Made by a program: the position numbers and the translations under genes. The notes under the pieces were generated by a model. The model worked only from the letters and a program-made list of their open reading frames with translations. It was not told the DNA's origin and ran no database searches. Shown piece after piece: positions 1 through 10,608 of a stretch of 64,000 nt of DNA (position 1 is its first letter; the number at the start of each line of letters is the position of its first letter). Source of the stretch: Strongyloides papillosus (Eukaryota; Nematoda; Chromadorea; Rhabditida; Strongyloididae); NCBI GenBank assembly GCA_005656395.1, contig SRSI01000009.1:744001-808000 (forward strand), read 5' to 3'.

Positions 1-428
1 TAAGAATATAAACAACAACCTATAACTGCAGAAACAAAAATAATTCCAAAAATAACTGATAAAGTTACAATTAATCCACTATTTTCTCCACTTTCTAGAT
101 TTAGTTCGTTGTTATCTTTAAATTTATCATTGCTATCGCTAGTGAGGTCCATTGACATACTTTTATATGGTTCTCTACTTAAAGGATTAGGAATTGATAC
201 AAATTGGCTTCTTTCTGTTTTTCTATTATTTCGTGACTTTGGCTTATCGGATAAATCTTTACTATTGGTGGATCTCTTATTCTTCTCGATATAACTAATA
301 TTTTTTGTTTTATTTCTTTGTATAATTTGTGAAGTATGAATAGGTTCCTTTATTTTTGATAATATTAAACCACCATAATAATTATTACTATCCTTTATTG
401 TTGTATTAGATTTTACACTTATTGTCAT
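1..428 (-). CDS. Partial gene: membrane protein of unknown function (5' part only)
   Basis: An open frame starts at the ATG at 428-426 and stays open to the window edge (last whole codon at 5-3). It begins MTISVKSNTTIKDSNN, then a hydrophilic stretch of about 115 residues rich in Ser, Asn, Lys and Arg, then a strongly hydrophobic segment ending ...VSAVIGCCLYS (about residues 120-142). There is no N-terminal signal peptide, so the layout suggests a cytosolic N-terminus and an internal signal-anchor (type II or multi-pass protein). No family is recognised. The rest of the gene, including any extracellular domain, lies outside the window. The frame itself is well supported; function is unknown. 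Confidence 0.6.
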   Translation of the reverse strand, partial: MTISVKSNTTIKDSNNYYGGLILSKIKEPIHTSQIIQRNKTKNISYIEKNKRSTNSKDLSDKPKSRNNRKTERSQFVSIPNPLSREPYKSMSMDLTSDSNDKFKDNNELNLESGENSGLIVTLSVIFGIIFVSAVIGCCLYS

Positions 429-3400
429 AACACACTGTGTTAACGACAAGTGGAAAAAAAAACATCATATTTAATCACTAAAATATTTATATAGTAAATT
501 TAATTAACAAATTTTTAGTTAAAAAAATCATTGAATATTAAACAAGTGATAATCAAATTTTTTATAAAATATGAATTCCAGAAAGATGTAAAAATGCATT
601 GCAACCACCATTGATTTTATTCATTTTTTAGCATAAATATCATTCATCAAATTTATTGTAAAGTAAACTTATAAATCATCTTATGATCAGTACAAAACAA
701 GCTTATAAATCTTATTATAAACATACATAATAACGATATTTAACGATTTTCAATAGATGTACTTTAATAATAACTTTAAAATATATTTTTGAACATAATA
801 TGTCAAAAAAATTCAAAAATATCTTATTGTCATTAGTACATGTTATTTTTTTTTCCTTATTTGTATAAAAATTTTTTTTTACATAATTATAAGTCTACTT
901 TTAACATTTTATTATAAACTCATTTTTATACTTAATTTTTAAAAAAATAAAACAATCAATCTTATTGTGTAAGTTTTAAAGATTTTTATTTAAAAGTTGT
1001 GCTTATCAATTAAAATAACATATAACAAAAAAAGTCTACACATGATACACTTTCTACTTTAAATTTACAATCAATTTTTATTTTTTAAAATTGCTGACAA
1101 TAAAAAATATCATTTTTTAGAAGAAATAAAGATTTTCTATTATTTTTGTAATAATGAAATTAATGTTTATCCATACTTTATAATATTTTTAACTGTTGTA
1201 TCTTTTTTTTAATTTGTACAATTAAAAATTTAATTTTTTATTAGCATTAGTGTTATTTTTATAGATATAATTTCACAGGTAACAGTCAAGCCATTGATAA
1301 ACGCATAATCAATTTAAGAGGCAAAAACATTTTTTGAACATTTTTATACTGATATAAAATATATCATGTTCGATGAATATATATTTTTTCGCATTACTTC
1401 TCTGAAAATAGAGATAATCCTTTAAAATGTGTACTAATTATTGTGGAAAGAATTAAAAATTCCTATCGTAAAAATTTGGAAAGATAAATGTATAATTTTT
1501 TAGAAATTGAATTAAAATGAATCTTAAATAAATTTTTTTCACTAATATACCAAAAAAATTAGTAGTATTTTTACAAGATGTTTTGTCAATGGACATTTAA
1601 ATATTAAATCAAAGATTTTGTAATTTCCCATAATTACATTATTTTTTATTATTACTTTATGCACATATTGTTAGCAATATAATAATTTTAAGTAATAGGA
1701 AAACGTTAAGGTGTCAAAAATTACTAGAACGAAATAAATTGTTTGTGTTACCATCATTCTAGCTTAAAAATATATATTAGCTTTTTAGTTTTACAACAGT
1801 TGTTTTAATTTTATGTATTTATGTTTTGATTATTATTATTACTTTGAAAACTATCACGTTATTTATTGTTTTTGTAATTTTTATTTATAAAGGGTATTAA
1901 TGTGGCAATATTAAAGTTCAAAATTACTGTATCAATATATTTTTTTAAATAACAATTAGTGCATAATTGCCTTTGAGAATATGTTTTTCTAAATTTTATT
2001 TTTCTTTTTGATACTAATGTTATTTAATTAATTTCACTATAAAATTTTGTTTAATTTAAAAGTGGTTATAAGCATTCTAAATGAGAAAAAAAAATTATCC
2101 AAGACAATAAATAAATATAACAAAAACTTATTAGGCATTAGAATTTTTTAAGCCGATTGTAAAGTAAAATGATTTATTAGTTTTAATAATAGATATTCTT
2201 TAAAAACAATAAGATATTATAAATCTTAAAATTATTAACTTTATCACTTTTAAAAATAAAATAATTTAAATTTTTAACAAAACTTATGTTAAAACACCAA
2301 TATTTTATGCATTGACATAATATTATTAACATCACCAAGTATACACAGTAGAAAAAATATTAAAAATACAGATAATCTTCTAAATATAAGTTATTTTTTA
2401 CTATATAACAATGATTTATTAATGAACATTATGGCTTTATAACCAATATTAATGTGCTTTTTTAACGAACAAAATGTTTTTTTATTATTTTTTCAATTTT
2501 ATTTATTATGATAAAATGTAAAAAAAAACTAACTCATTAAGTTAAGACGGTTTTTTTTAACTAACGGCATATCTTCATTAATAGTCAAAATAAACAAAGA
2601 ATTTTTCATTTGACTTATACAATTTTTTGTTTATCCACATTTTGTAATATTGATTTTGTTTAAATAAATTTTAATCATTCTCTAGATATTTTTAATAATT
2701 AGAGAATTTTTACATTAATTCAAAAATAATGAATATATTCTTCTTTAAGAAACTTCAATAACAATATATAGAATTTATCCAATTTCGTAATTATAGAAAC
2801 ATAAATAGTGCGATTTGATAACATCATTTCTTCATGTTTTTTGTCTAATTTTATATTCCTGTGTTTTGAATGATGAGATCGCAAAAACAAAATTGACAAA
2901 ATGTAATATTTTAGTAGTTTTATAACAATGTGATATTTTTATGTTTATTTTATAAAAAGGTGTAATTTTTTTTAAAACCTTTATTATAATGTCTGATATA
3001 TATTGTATTGATATAAGTAATTATTTTTTTAGCTAACTTTTACCAGTATTTAAAAGTTATCAGACTCAATTATCTTAAATTGCCACTCTATAATTCTTAT
3101 ATATATCTTGCTTTAAAATAAAGGAACGAATAACTTTTCATATGTATCTTGATTAACATTATTAAATTTATCAAAGACAGCATTTTAATTTACGTTTAAT
3201 TTATCTTATCAAACTAAATAAAGCATCATGTGAACGAGGTTTCAACATTACAATTAATAAAATTTTTTCTGAAACTTTTTTATAGCAGTTAAAAAATATA
3301 ATTGTTTCTATTTATTATTTCCACTAAAAAAAAGCATTTTTCATTCAAATTTTTGTTTTAATATCTATAGTAAATTTTTTTCTCACAAAAATACGATACG

Positions 3401-3616
3401 CGCAAAAAATATTCACAAGTTAAGATGATAAGTCATACAGAAGAGACTAGTAAAATGTTAATTTCAAATAATTTAGCAAAATATTTACGTGTTAGTTGCT
3501 TTTATTATAAATGTATTATCATATATAAAGTTAGTTTTTGTAATTTGTTATAACTTTTTTTAAATAAACGTATACAGCTACCAATGTCTTTTTGTTAATA
3601 GAGTTAAATACGCGGT

Positions 3617-3624
3617 GAGACGCA
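3617..3624 (+). promoter_or_regulatory. GAGACGCA promoter motif upstream of the TTLL12-like gene
   Basis: The octamer GAGACGCA sits in a G+C-richer patch 128 nt before the ATG. From memory, CTGCGTCTC-like words (the reverse complement family) are over-represented in Caenorhabditis promoters. A second copy lies at a similar distance upstream of the ONECUT gene. Its function here is inferred. Confidence 0.35.
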
Positions 3625-3734
3625 TGTGATGCAACTTCCCAAGAAGAATTATTATTATTTTCACATACTTTAGGTTAAATGTTTTTTTTTGTTACAATTA
3701 ATTCTTTTCTGTGTTAAGTATAATTTTTCGTTTT

Positions 3735-3736
3735 AG
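3735..3736 (+). other. Probable trans-splice acceptor of the TTLL12-like gene
   Basis: A T-rich stretch ending TTCGTTTTAG lies 8 nt before the ATG at 3745. With no coding exon upstream, it fits a spliced-leader acceptor better than a cis intron. Confidence 0.5.
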
Positions 3737-3744
3737 TTTTTACT

Positions 3745-5685
3745 ATGTCTGTCGTTAAGACTGTTGAACCACCACAACCACATCCTTTGGATATGAATAT
3801 GGATGATATGTTTGAAATGATGAAGACACAACTTCATCATTCTGGTGTTCCTGAATACTTACATGCAGCGATTTTTAGAAAAATCAACCAAGAAATTTTT
3901 GATGCTGGAGAGTATTTTGAAGTTTCTTTGATCGTTGATGACAATGATGAACCATTAAAAAAGCAAACTTTTGCTACCAGAGATATCAGTCATGAAGATA
4001 CAGAAAGGTTTGTCATTTATAATTCTACTAATTTGTTTTTTAGTGTTTGGCTTGTTGATCATGCTTGGACATTCCTTCCAAATACGGCTATTGAAACTTT
4101 AAAAAAATTACCACAATTATTAGGAAGACTTATGTCTATGTTTCTTCTCCGTACCGAGGACAAAGAAAGCGGAACAGAAAGGTTAATTAAAACTGTTCAC
4201 AAAGAATTATATAAATATGCCCAAACATATTCTGTTACCGATCCCTCAAAACCAATGGGGGATAATACTGTTACTTATTGGTATGTCGTTGATGAATTTG
4301 GTGTATCAATTGGTCATTCAGATACCCCAAATTGTCGTATGGTACCATTTTTTGTACCAACTAAAGGGTATACTATATCAATTTTGTTTCTTACTCAAAA
4401 CCTTACAAAAGGTCAGGAATTGACACGTGATTTTGTTGATATTGGTTTAGCAAGAAAACATCCAAATTGGAGAGATCTTTTGCTCACTGTATGGGATGAG
4501 AATAAGGAGATTGATATGGATATTCCAGAGAAAATTGAAATATCTGAGGAATATTTTATCTTAGGCAGAATTCCTGATCATTTAGCAAGTGAAGAAGCCC
4601 AATCTAAATGTAAACCATTTACCTATAGTAAAGATACACCAATCAAACTTTATGATAATGATAAACAGCTATTTTCACAACTTAAAGATATTAAAGTTGA
4701 ATTTGTAGATAATATCTACGAAGCTAATGTTGTTTGGCTACGTAATCACTTCTCTGAATTTAAAGATCTTGCTGAGAAAAATCCTACTGCATTGGTAAAT
4801 CAATTTCCATTTGAGTCTTCATTAACTGTAAAAGATTTATTTGCTGCTAATGTTGAACTTGTTTTTAATGAAACAGAACTTGATCCAGAGACAATGACTA
4901 GACAACCTCTTTGGCTACCAATGACATTCAATCTCAACACTGAGCTTCCACAATTTTACAAATATTACAAGGAACGTGAAAAAAAGAATCTCGATAATAC
5001 TTTTATCGTTAAACCATGGAATATGGCTAGAACTTTAAATATGACTATTTCTGAAAATATCTCATTCATCATAAGACAAATTGAAACAGGACCAAAGATT
5101 GCTTGTAAATATATTAACAATCCAGTGTTATTTACACGTCCTGACTCAAAGAAAAATGTAAAGTTTGATTTACGTTTTATTGCTTATGTAATTTCCCATT
5201 CTCCGGTTACTTGCTATATGTATAACAAATTTTGGCCTAGATTTGCAGTTAATGAGTATAATATGGATAATCTCGAAGACCAATTAGCTCATTTTACTGT
5301 ACACAATTACTCAGATAAATCTTTGGTCCTCAATATGTATTGTGATGATTTTATCAAAGATTTTGAAGAAATTTATCCAAACCACAAGTGGTGTGATATT
5401 GAGAAACAAATTTATGAAGTAATAAAACAAGTGATTACAACATCATCAATTTTGCCTTCTCCCAAGGGTGTATCACCTAATGTACAAAGTAGAGGAATGT
5501 ATGGTATTGATGTAATGCTTGGGTGGAAAGATGCTTCACAAAAAGATATACAAGTATACTTCCTTGAATGCAATTTTATTCCTGATTGTAAAAGAGCTTG
5601 TGATTTCTACCCTGATTTTGCTGATACATCATTTAAAACAATGTTTTTGAATGATATTGATCCAACAAAAGTTACCAAGATCTGA
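3745..5685 (+). CDS. ttll-12: Tubulin-tyrosine-ligase-like protein 12 (TTLL12)
   Basis: Single-exon gene of 646 codons. The N-terminal half (roughly residues 70-235) has the SET-like fold region typical of TTLL12, including the stretch IGHSDTPNCRMVPFF and LTKGQELTRDF. The C-terminal half (about 290-640) is the tubulin-tyrosine ligase domain, with IVKPWNMARTLN near 422, KFDLRFIAYV near 472 and the terminal FLECNFIPDCKRA block near 610. TTLL12 is the only TTL-family member pairing these two domains; in other animals it is linked to tubulin and histone modification, and ligase activity has been hard to show. The length matches the family. The ATG is the first one after a good trans-splice acceptor. 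No internal intron is needed. Confidence 0.9.
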   Translation: MSVVKTVEPPQPHPLDMNMDDMFEMMKTQLHHSGVPEYLHAAIFRKINQEIFDAGEYFEVSLIVDDNDEPLKKQTFATRDISHEDTERFVIYNSTNLFFSVWLVDHAWTFLPNTAIETLKKLPQLLGRLMSMFLLRTEDKESGTERLIKTVHKELYKYAQTYSVTDPSKPMGDNTVTYWYVVDEFGVSIGHSDTPNCRMVPFFVPTKGYTISILFLTQNLTKGQELTRDFVDIGLARKHPNWRDLLLTVWDENKEIDMDIPEKIEISEEYFILGRIPDHLASEEAQSKCKPFTYSKDTPIKLYDNDKQLFSQLKDIKVEFVDNIYEANVVWLRNHFSEFKDLAEKNPTALVNQFPFESSLTVKDLFAANVELVFNETELDPETMTRQPLWLPMTFNLNTELPQFYKYYKEREKKNLDNTFIVKPWNMARTLNMTISENISFIIRQIETGPKIACKYINNPVLFTRPDSKKNVKFDLRFIAYVISHSPVTCYMYNKFWPRFAVNEYNMDNLEDQLAHFTVHNYSDKSLVLNMYCDDFIKDFEEIYPNHKWCDIEKQIYEVIKQVITTSSILPSPKGVSPNVQSRGMYGIDVMLGWKDASQKDIQVYFLECNFIPDCKRACDFYPDFADTSFKTMFLNDIDPTKVTKI

Positions 5686-8178
5686 TTTGAAACAAGTAAT
5701 GTACAACATTATTTATAAAGAATCTTAATTATAATGTTAACTTATATTGTTGATATCAATTTTATTAATTTTACTATTCTATAGTGAAAATTTTACTTCT
5801 CTATCGGATTTGGCTTCTTTTTCTTATTAGATAGAAATTAATTATATTAATTAATGTTAGTAAAAGATTTTGTTTTTATTTGTTGTTGTTTTTGGGGATT
5901 TATGTTTAAAGTATGTAGTAAAAAAGCATTTATTGAAAAGATTACAATCTTTATTTTTAATTTGTAAAACATTATCTGATTTAGCGAAATTTTAATCTAA
6001 AATGATACTATTATTTTTACAAAAAAGGGCATTTGGTTCAAGAAAAATAAATAAACTTTTATTGTGGTTATAAATCATTTTTGGAAAGATTTTATTTTCA
6101 AGAAGTGATTCAAAATTCTAAAAATGCACTTAAAATATATGTGTTATACCACATATCAAAAAATAACATGAATTACCATAAAAGTGGTAGATGAACTAAA
6201 AAAAGATAAGAAAATAGTAGCATAAAACTTTCTAGGAATTCCTAATTGTGTAATACTTTTTGTTCAGATAACATATTTGCGTATATGGTAATTCTGATTA
6301 TCAAACTGAATAAAACACAATCCCTACTTTTAGCCAGAGAAATCTATGCATAATTAAGCATTAACTACGCATTTTATTTATTATGTGATCATCTAAATTG
6401 ACAGTAGTTTATGATTACTTAAAAAGATACAAACATCCATATGTTAAAATTTTGAAAAATTTATGCTATCGCCAATTGACTATAATTAAATTTTGATTGT
6501 TTAAGCAGAAAATTTCTAAAGAATAGGATTCGAAAAAAATTATTCATCAAAAAGCAACTTTATGTGTTCTTTTATTTTATAAATTAAATTTTAAAAGTTT
6601 GAATAATTTAAAGTACACGTTATATCTTAATAAAATCACTTGTTGATGATGAGATACTTGAAACTTAGTTAGATATTCAAAAAGTATCAAAATTCATTCC
6701 GAAAACACGTTAAGTGAAAGTACCATATATTTTTTCATAGATAAAATACTAGAGAAAAATATTAATCGTAAATCTTTAAAAACTAATGGTAAATTATATA
6801 ACAAAAATCCGTTTTATTGCAAAATGTTTCCTTTATTATTTTTGTTTCCGTATATTTTTAAAATACTTTTTTATAATATTTTTACATAAATGTGAAAGTT
6901 TATATCACTAATGGATTTTTTCTTCGAAATTATTTCTCGATCATATTTTGTCAGTTTAAAAGTATATCTACAAAATTGTTGGGACGGAAAACAATATGAA
7001 TGAAGTTTTGTCAAAATAAAAATTTGAATTGAAAATAAGATCTGTATGAAAAGATAAAGAATTTTTGGTGGACTCGATACATGATGAATGTGAGAGATCA
7101 CAAGACAACCATTATATGATAAAATTTATTTTCTTTTTCAATCGCTTCGGATACTTTTACTGGCTTTTTATTTATAATTGTCATATGTTTGTTATATCTT
7201 CAATTACTAAATAGAATGAAAAGTTATAAATAGTAAAATTTAATATTAAGTTATTTGCTTCAATGAAACTATCGTATATCGATAGGATTGCAAATTTGTT
7301 TTTCAATTATAAATAAAAAATATATTTCCCATTATATAAAAAATAACAAATAATTGCAAGTCAAATTTTCTATACTTATAAACAATATTTCAATCCCTTA
7401 AACACTGATTTCTATAACAAAAGTGTTATTTATATGTATCACTTTTATACAATATAAGCACCATCTTAAGAAAAAAAGAACCAAAATATTTTTTATAAAT
7501 CAATTTCATTAGAAAAAATACTTTAAAAATCTTTATACAACAAAAATCACTATTACTTGTTTTAAAACTAATTTACATTCTAAAAGGTCACTTACTTGTA
7601 CTTCCGTTGTTATTTCAATATAATTTAAAATAACATGAATATGGTTATAACATTGTAGAATAGAATTTCAAATATTAAAAACATTAAAAATTAATTATCA
7701 ACATAATAAATAGAGATTTCGATCACTTTAAAAATATATTAAAAATTACCACTAATCATTTTTCTCATTGCCAAATATTACCTTATAATAAATTTAATTT
7801 TTACAATTTAAAACAACAAACCAAATAGTATGGAAAAATCTTTTTTAATTAACTTTTACTCAAAATATATACAATTATGCCAAAAAATTATGGGTCCTGT
7901 GCAATTGTACAAAAATAACTAAAAATTACGTTTAACCAAAATTTTTATTTATTTAGTAGTAAGGGTTTTTATTACAAATAGTTTGCAGCAAAAAAATGTT
8001 ATTTCATTGCATAAAAAAATGCCAATTAATAATATGTTTTTTGTTAGAAGGTTACAATTTTTGGCAGCAAACTTAAATATCGTTATATATTAGTAATATT
8101 TGGCTAAATTATACTGAAGTCAACATGATGTTAAAACATTAATATATAAGCTAGTTTTTATCTTAGTCCATAAAATAA
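5686..8178. other. Intergenic region, 2.5 kb, between convergent genes
   Basis: Contains the 3' ends of the TTLL12-like gene (plus) and the ONECUT gene (minus). The sequence is A+T-rich. A 12-bp perfect palindrome TAGGAATTCCTA is at 6233-6244. A 76-codon minus-strand frame at 6871-7101 has a random-looking composition and I do not regard it as a gene. Nothing else is seen. Confidence 0.55.
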
Positions 8179-10027
8179 TTACATGCTAGCTTCAGAAATC
8201 TCATCAATTTCTGTCTTTATTTGGGCATCCCCAATACCCAAATCATCATCTTTTTTTCTATTTGAGGTGGAACGTTTATTTGAATTTCTACGGTTAGGTG
8301 TTTCGGGTGGGGGTGTTATAGGATTTCCATCACTGTTATCTGTATATGAATCAAGCTGTATTTGTGTGTTACGAGATCGACGACGTGCATTCATAAAGTA
8401 GTTTGATACTGTCGATGGATCCAAACCCAAGTGTTCAGCTATTGTTTGCTGCATTTCCTTGCTAGGTCTTTCAGTTTCTTTAAAAATTGCTTGTAACGTT
8501 CGTTTTTGAACGTCACTAAATATTAAACGAGGTTTCTTTATCGCTGGTCCTTCATCACCGGGATATTTTTTTGTTTTCCCACCATGACGTGCATTTGGTG
8601 CAGGTGATGGTGGATCTAAAAGTGATTCACTTCTTGGTGTTGAAACTTTATTACCATTACCATCCATTCCTAGAACAGATAGCCTATCATCTTGATTTAA
8701 ATTAACCCAATCGAACATTTTTTTAAAAGTAGACTTTCCAGTTTTTAATTGATCCCAAGGTTTTGGATTTCTTAACAAATCTGATAATGTACCTTGACTA
8801 CGACCGATAATTTTTTCAGCAAATAGCACCTGAGGGATTTTATACTTTTTCAATTCAAATGCTATTCTTCTACACAATTCTGCTGTATCAATCATCATTT
8901 CATCTTCCTCAATATCATATGACGACTGTACAGCTTCTGTTTTGACTTCTTCACTTACATGACGTATAGGGGTATCATCATAACCACTATTATTATAATC
9001 TCTTTTGACGGTAACAACTGTTTTAAGTGGCCTATATGTCGGTCTAGGTGGTCTTATTTCATGGACTTTCTCAGAATTTTCTATCTTAGGAGGAGGTACA
9101 ACAACAGAACGAGGAGGAATTATTCTTTGTGTATGCCTTGGAACAGGCATATCATCATATGAATCATAAATTGTCGGTGTGGAATCGTCTCCTTCTAGCG
9201 TTGAGATCATTGATGATGCCAATTCTGCATTACTGATGGGTTCTTTATCAAAACCACGTACTTGATTAATTTCAGAAACATAAGTAGATGATCCTTGAGG
9301 AGGTATTTCATAAGTTACTTGATGAAGACCATTTCTTCTATCTGAGACAGTGTCAAAACCACTACCTAAATCACTATCCTGGGAAAATGAATCTGTATGT
9401 CGTAAGTCTGTTAATAAGTCAGATGATTTGCTTGAAGATGTTAAACCAGAACGATGGTATCTTAAAGGAAAAAAATATTATAGCGTAGGCAATAAATATT
9501 AATAAAACTCTCTTAAAAAACACAAAAGTTTTTATACGTAACACATATATTCACGTATACACATATATGTTATATTGTTTTGTCATGCTTTGTGAATAAA
9601 CAGAAAAAAAAACAACAAGAAATAAAGAATAATAGTAGTAGTATTGTTATCTGTAACATAATATAACACGTATAAAAACATACCTAGGTTCTTTATCATA
9701 GTTTGTGTTATTATTAAAAGAGTTTCCATTTCTTCTATTGTTGTCAGCAGAAAAAGATTTAAAATGATTACTTTGTGGTGTTTCTTCTGTTTCTAAAAAG
9801 TTTTCAGGTAAATCATCAAAAGAATTAAAATCATCAGTAGGTGAATAGGATAAAGAATCATTTAGATCGAAATAGTTACTTAAATCTTCCTCTTCTTTTG
9901 GCTTTTTAAGACGACCACTACCACTGTTTTTTGACAACATTTGTGAATTTTGCAAATCATAACGTTGTTGAGTAGTGTTACCATGTGTTCTACCAATCCT
10001 AGCAGATGATTCAGCTGGAGGTTCCAT
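8179..10027 (-). CDS. ceh-48: ONECUT-class homeobox transcription factor (CUT domain + homeodomain)
   Basis: Two exons: 10027-9684 and 9460-8179, joined through a GT-AG intron at 9461-9683 (donor AG|GTATGT, acceptor TTTAAG); 541 residues. The join restores frame as ...DKEPRYHRSGL. The N-terminus is Ser/Asn-rich and disordered. One CUT domain lies at about residues 302-382 (from IDTAELCRRI to LSVLGMDG) and an atypical homeodomain at about 422-481 with the ONECUT signature in helix 3, TVSNYFMNARRRSRN, where Phe and Met replace the usual residues. The tail is Lys/Arg-rich and acidic. ONECUT proteins are nuclear factors acting mainly in neurons; C. elegans ceh-48 is the closest analogue, though I cannot separate it from other one-cut paralogues by eye. 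The promoter contains a G+C-rich island. Confidence 0.88.
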
Positions 10028-10608
10028 AGTTTTAATATTTAAAAGTCTACTTGATTATATGCAGATAATTTTCTCTGTAAGAAGTTAGCTAAAAGAAAAG
10101 TAAAATATTTAACACGACCCGAAAAAAACAAAGTCCGAAATAGCGAAGAGACGCATTGTACAACTACTTTTATCATAGACGCAGATGCTGTCGCGAGGAA
10201 TATAAATAAGTTTAGATTGTTGGTCGTTCGCGGTAACTATGACAGGGTATATACATACGACCACGAAAGAGTGTGGTTAGAGTGAATTCTCTAACCACAT
10301 GGTTAGTGCTGAATGGTGGAAGGGGTGATGTCGTAGTTCATGCCATTCAAGATGCATATTTGAATCTTCTAAAATACATGTGTATGAATAAAGCACTATA
10401 TTATGAATGCAAAAAAAAATAATAACCATTTTGAAGTCATACTACTTTTTTTTATTATATTGTCCAGTTAAGTAAAAAATACAAACTATATAAATATAAT
10501 ATAAATAAACAAACAATGAAAATGCGTATATATAATTTGGATAATAAACTATATGTTTGATCATTATTATTATAATAAAATGAAACAAGAGCTTATTTAA
10601 CCTTTTGT
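10028..10608. promoter_or_regulatory. Upstream region of the ONECUT gene with a G+C-richer island
   Basis: Between the ONECUT start and the NDOR1 stop, both on the minus strand. The stretch 10130-10345 is clearly richer in G+C than its surroundings and lies about 100-320 nt upstream of the ONECUT ATG. It holds GAGACGCA (10148-10155), a related GACGCAGATG word at 10168-10177, and a perfect hairpin at 10272-10299. The rest (10390-10608) is A+T-rich 3' flank of NDOR1. Confidence 0.45.
10272..10299. repeat. Perfect 11-bp inverted repeat (hairpin)
   Basis: TGTGGTTAGAG and its exact complement CTCTAACCACA flank a 6-base loop (TGAATT). It lies about 245-270 nt upstream of the ONECUT start codon. 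It could be a palindromic protein-binding site or an RNA hairpin. Confidence 0.75.

Larger units (their letters stand above)
429..3744. other. Intergenic region, 3.3 kb
   Basis: Very A+T-rich sequence between two divergent genes, full of A and T runs. I see no coding exon, tRNA or repeat array in it. The last 150 bases are richer in G+C (around 3605-3640) and probably contain the promoter of the TTLL12-like gene. Confidence 0.6.

Noticed and set aside
6871..7101. 76-codon minus-strand frame
   Set aside because: Composition dominated by Ile, Lys, Phe and Ser as expected from A+T-rich DNA; no motif, no splice or acceptor context.
8183..8401. Plus-strand frame opposite the ONECUT gene
   Set aside because: Entirely antisense to the coding exon; shadow of its codon structure.
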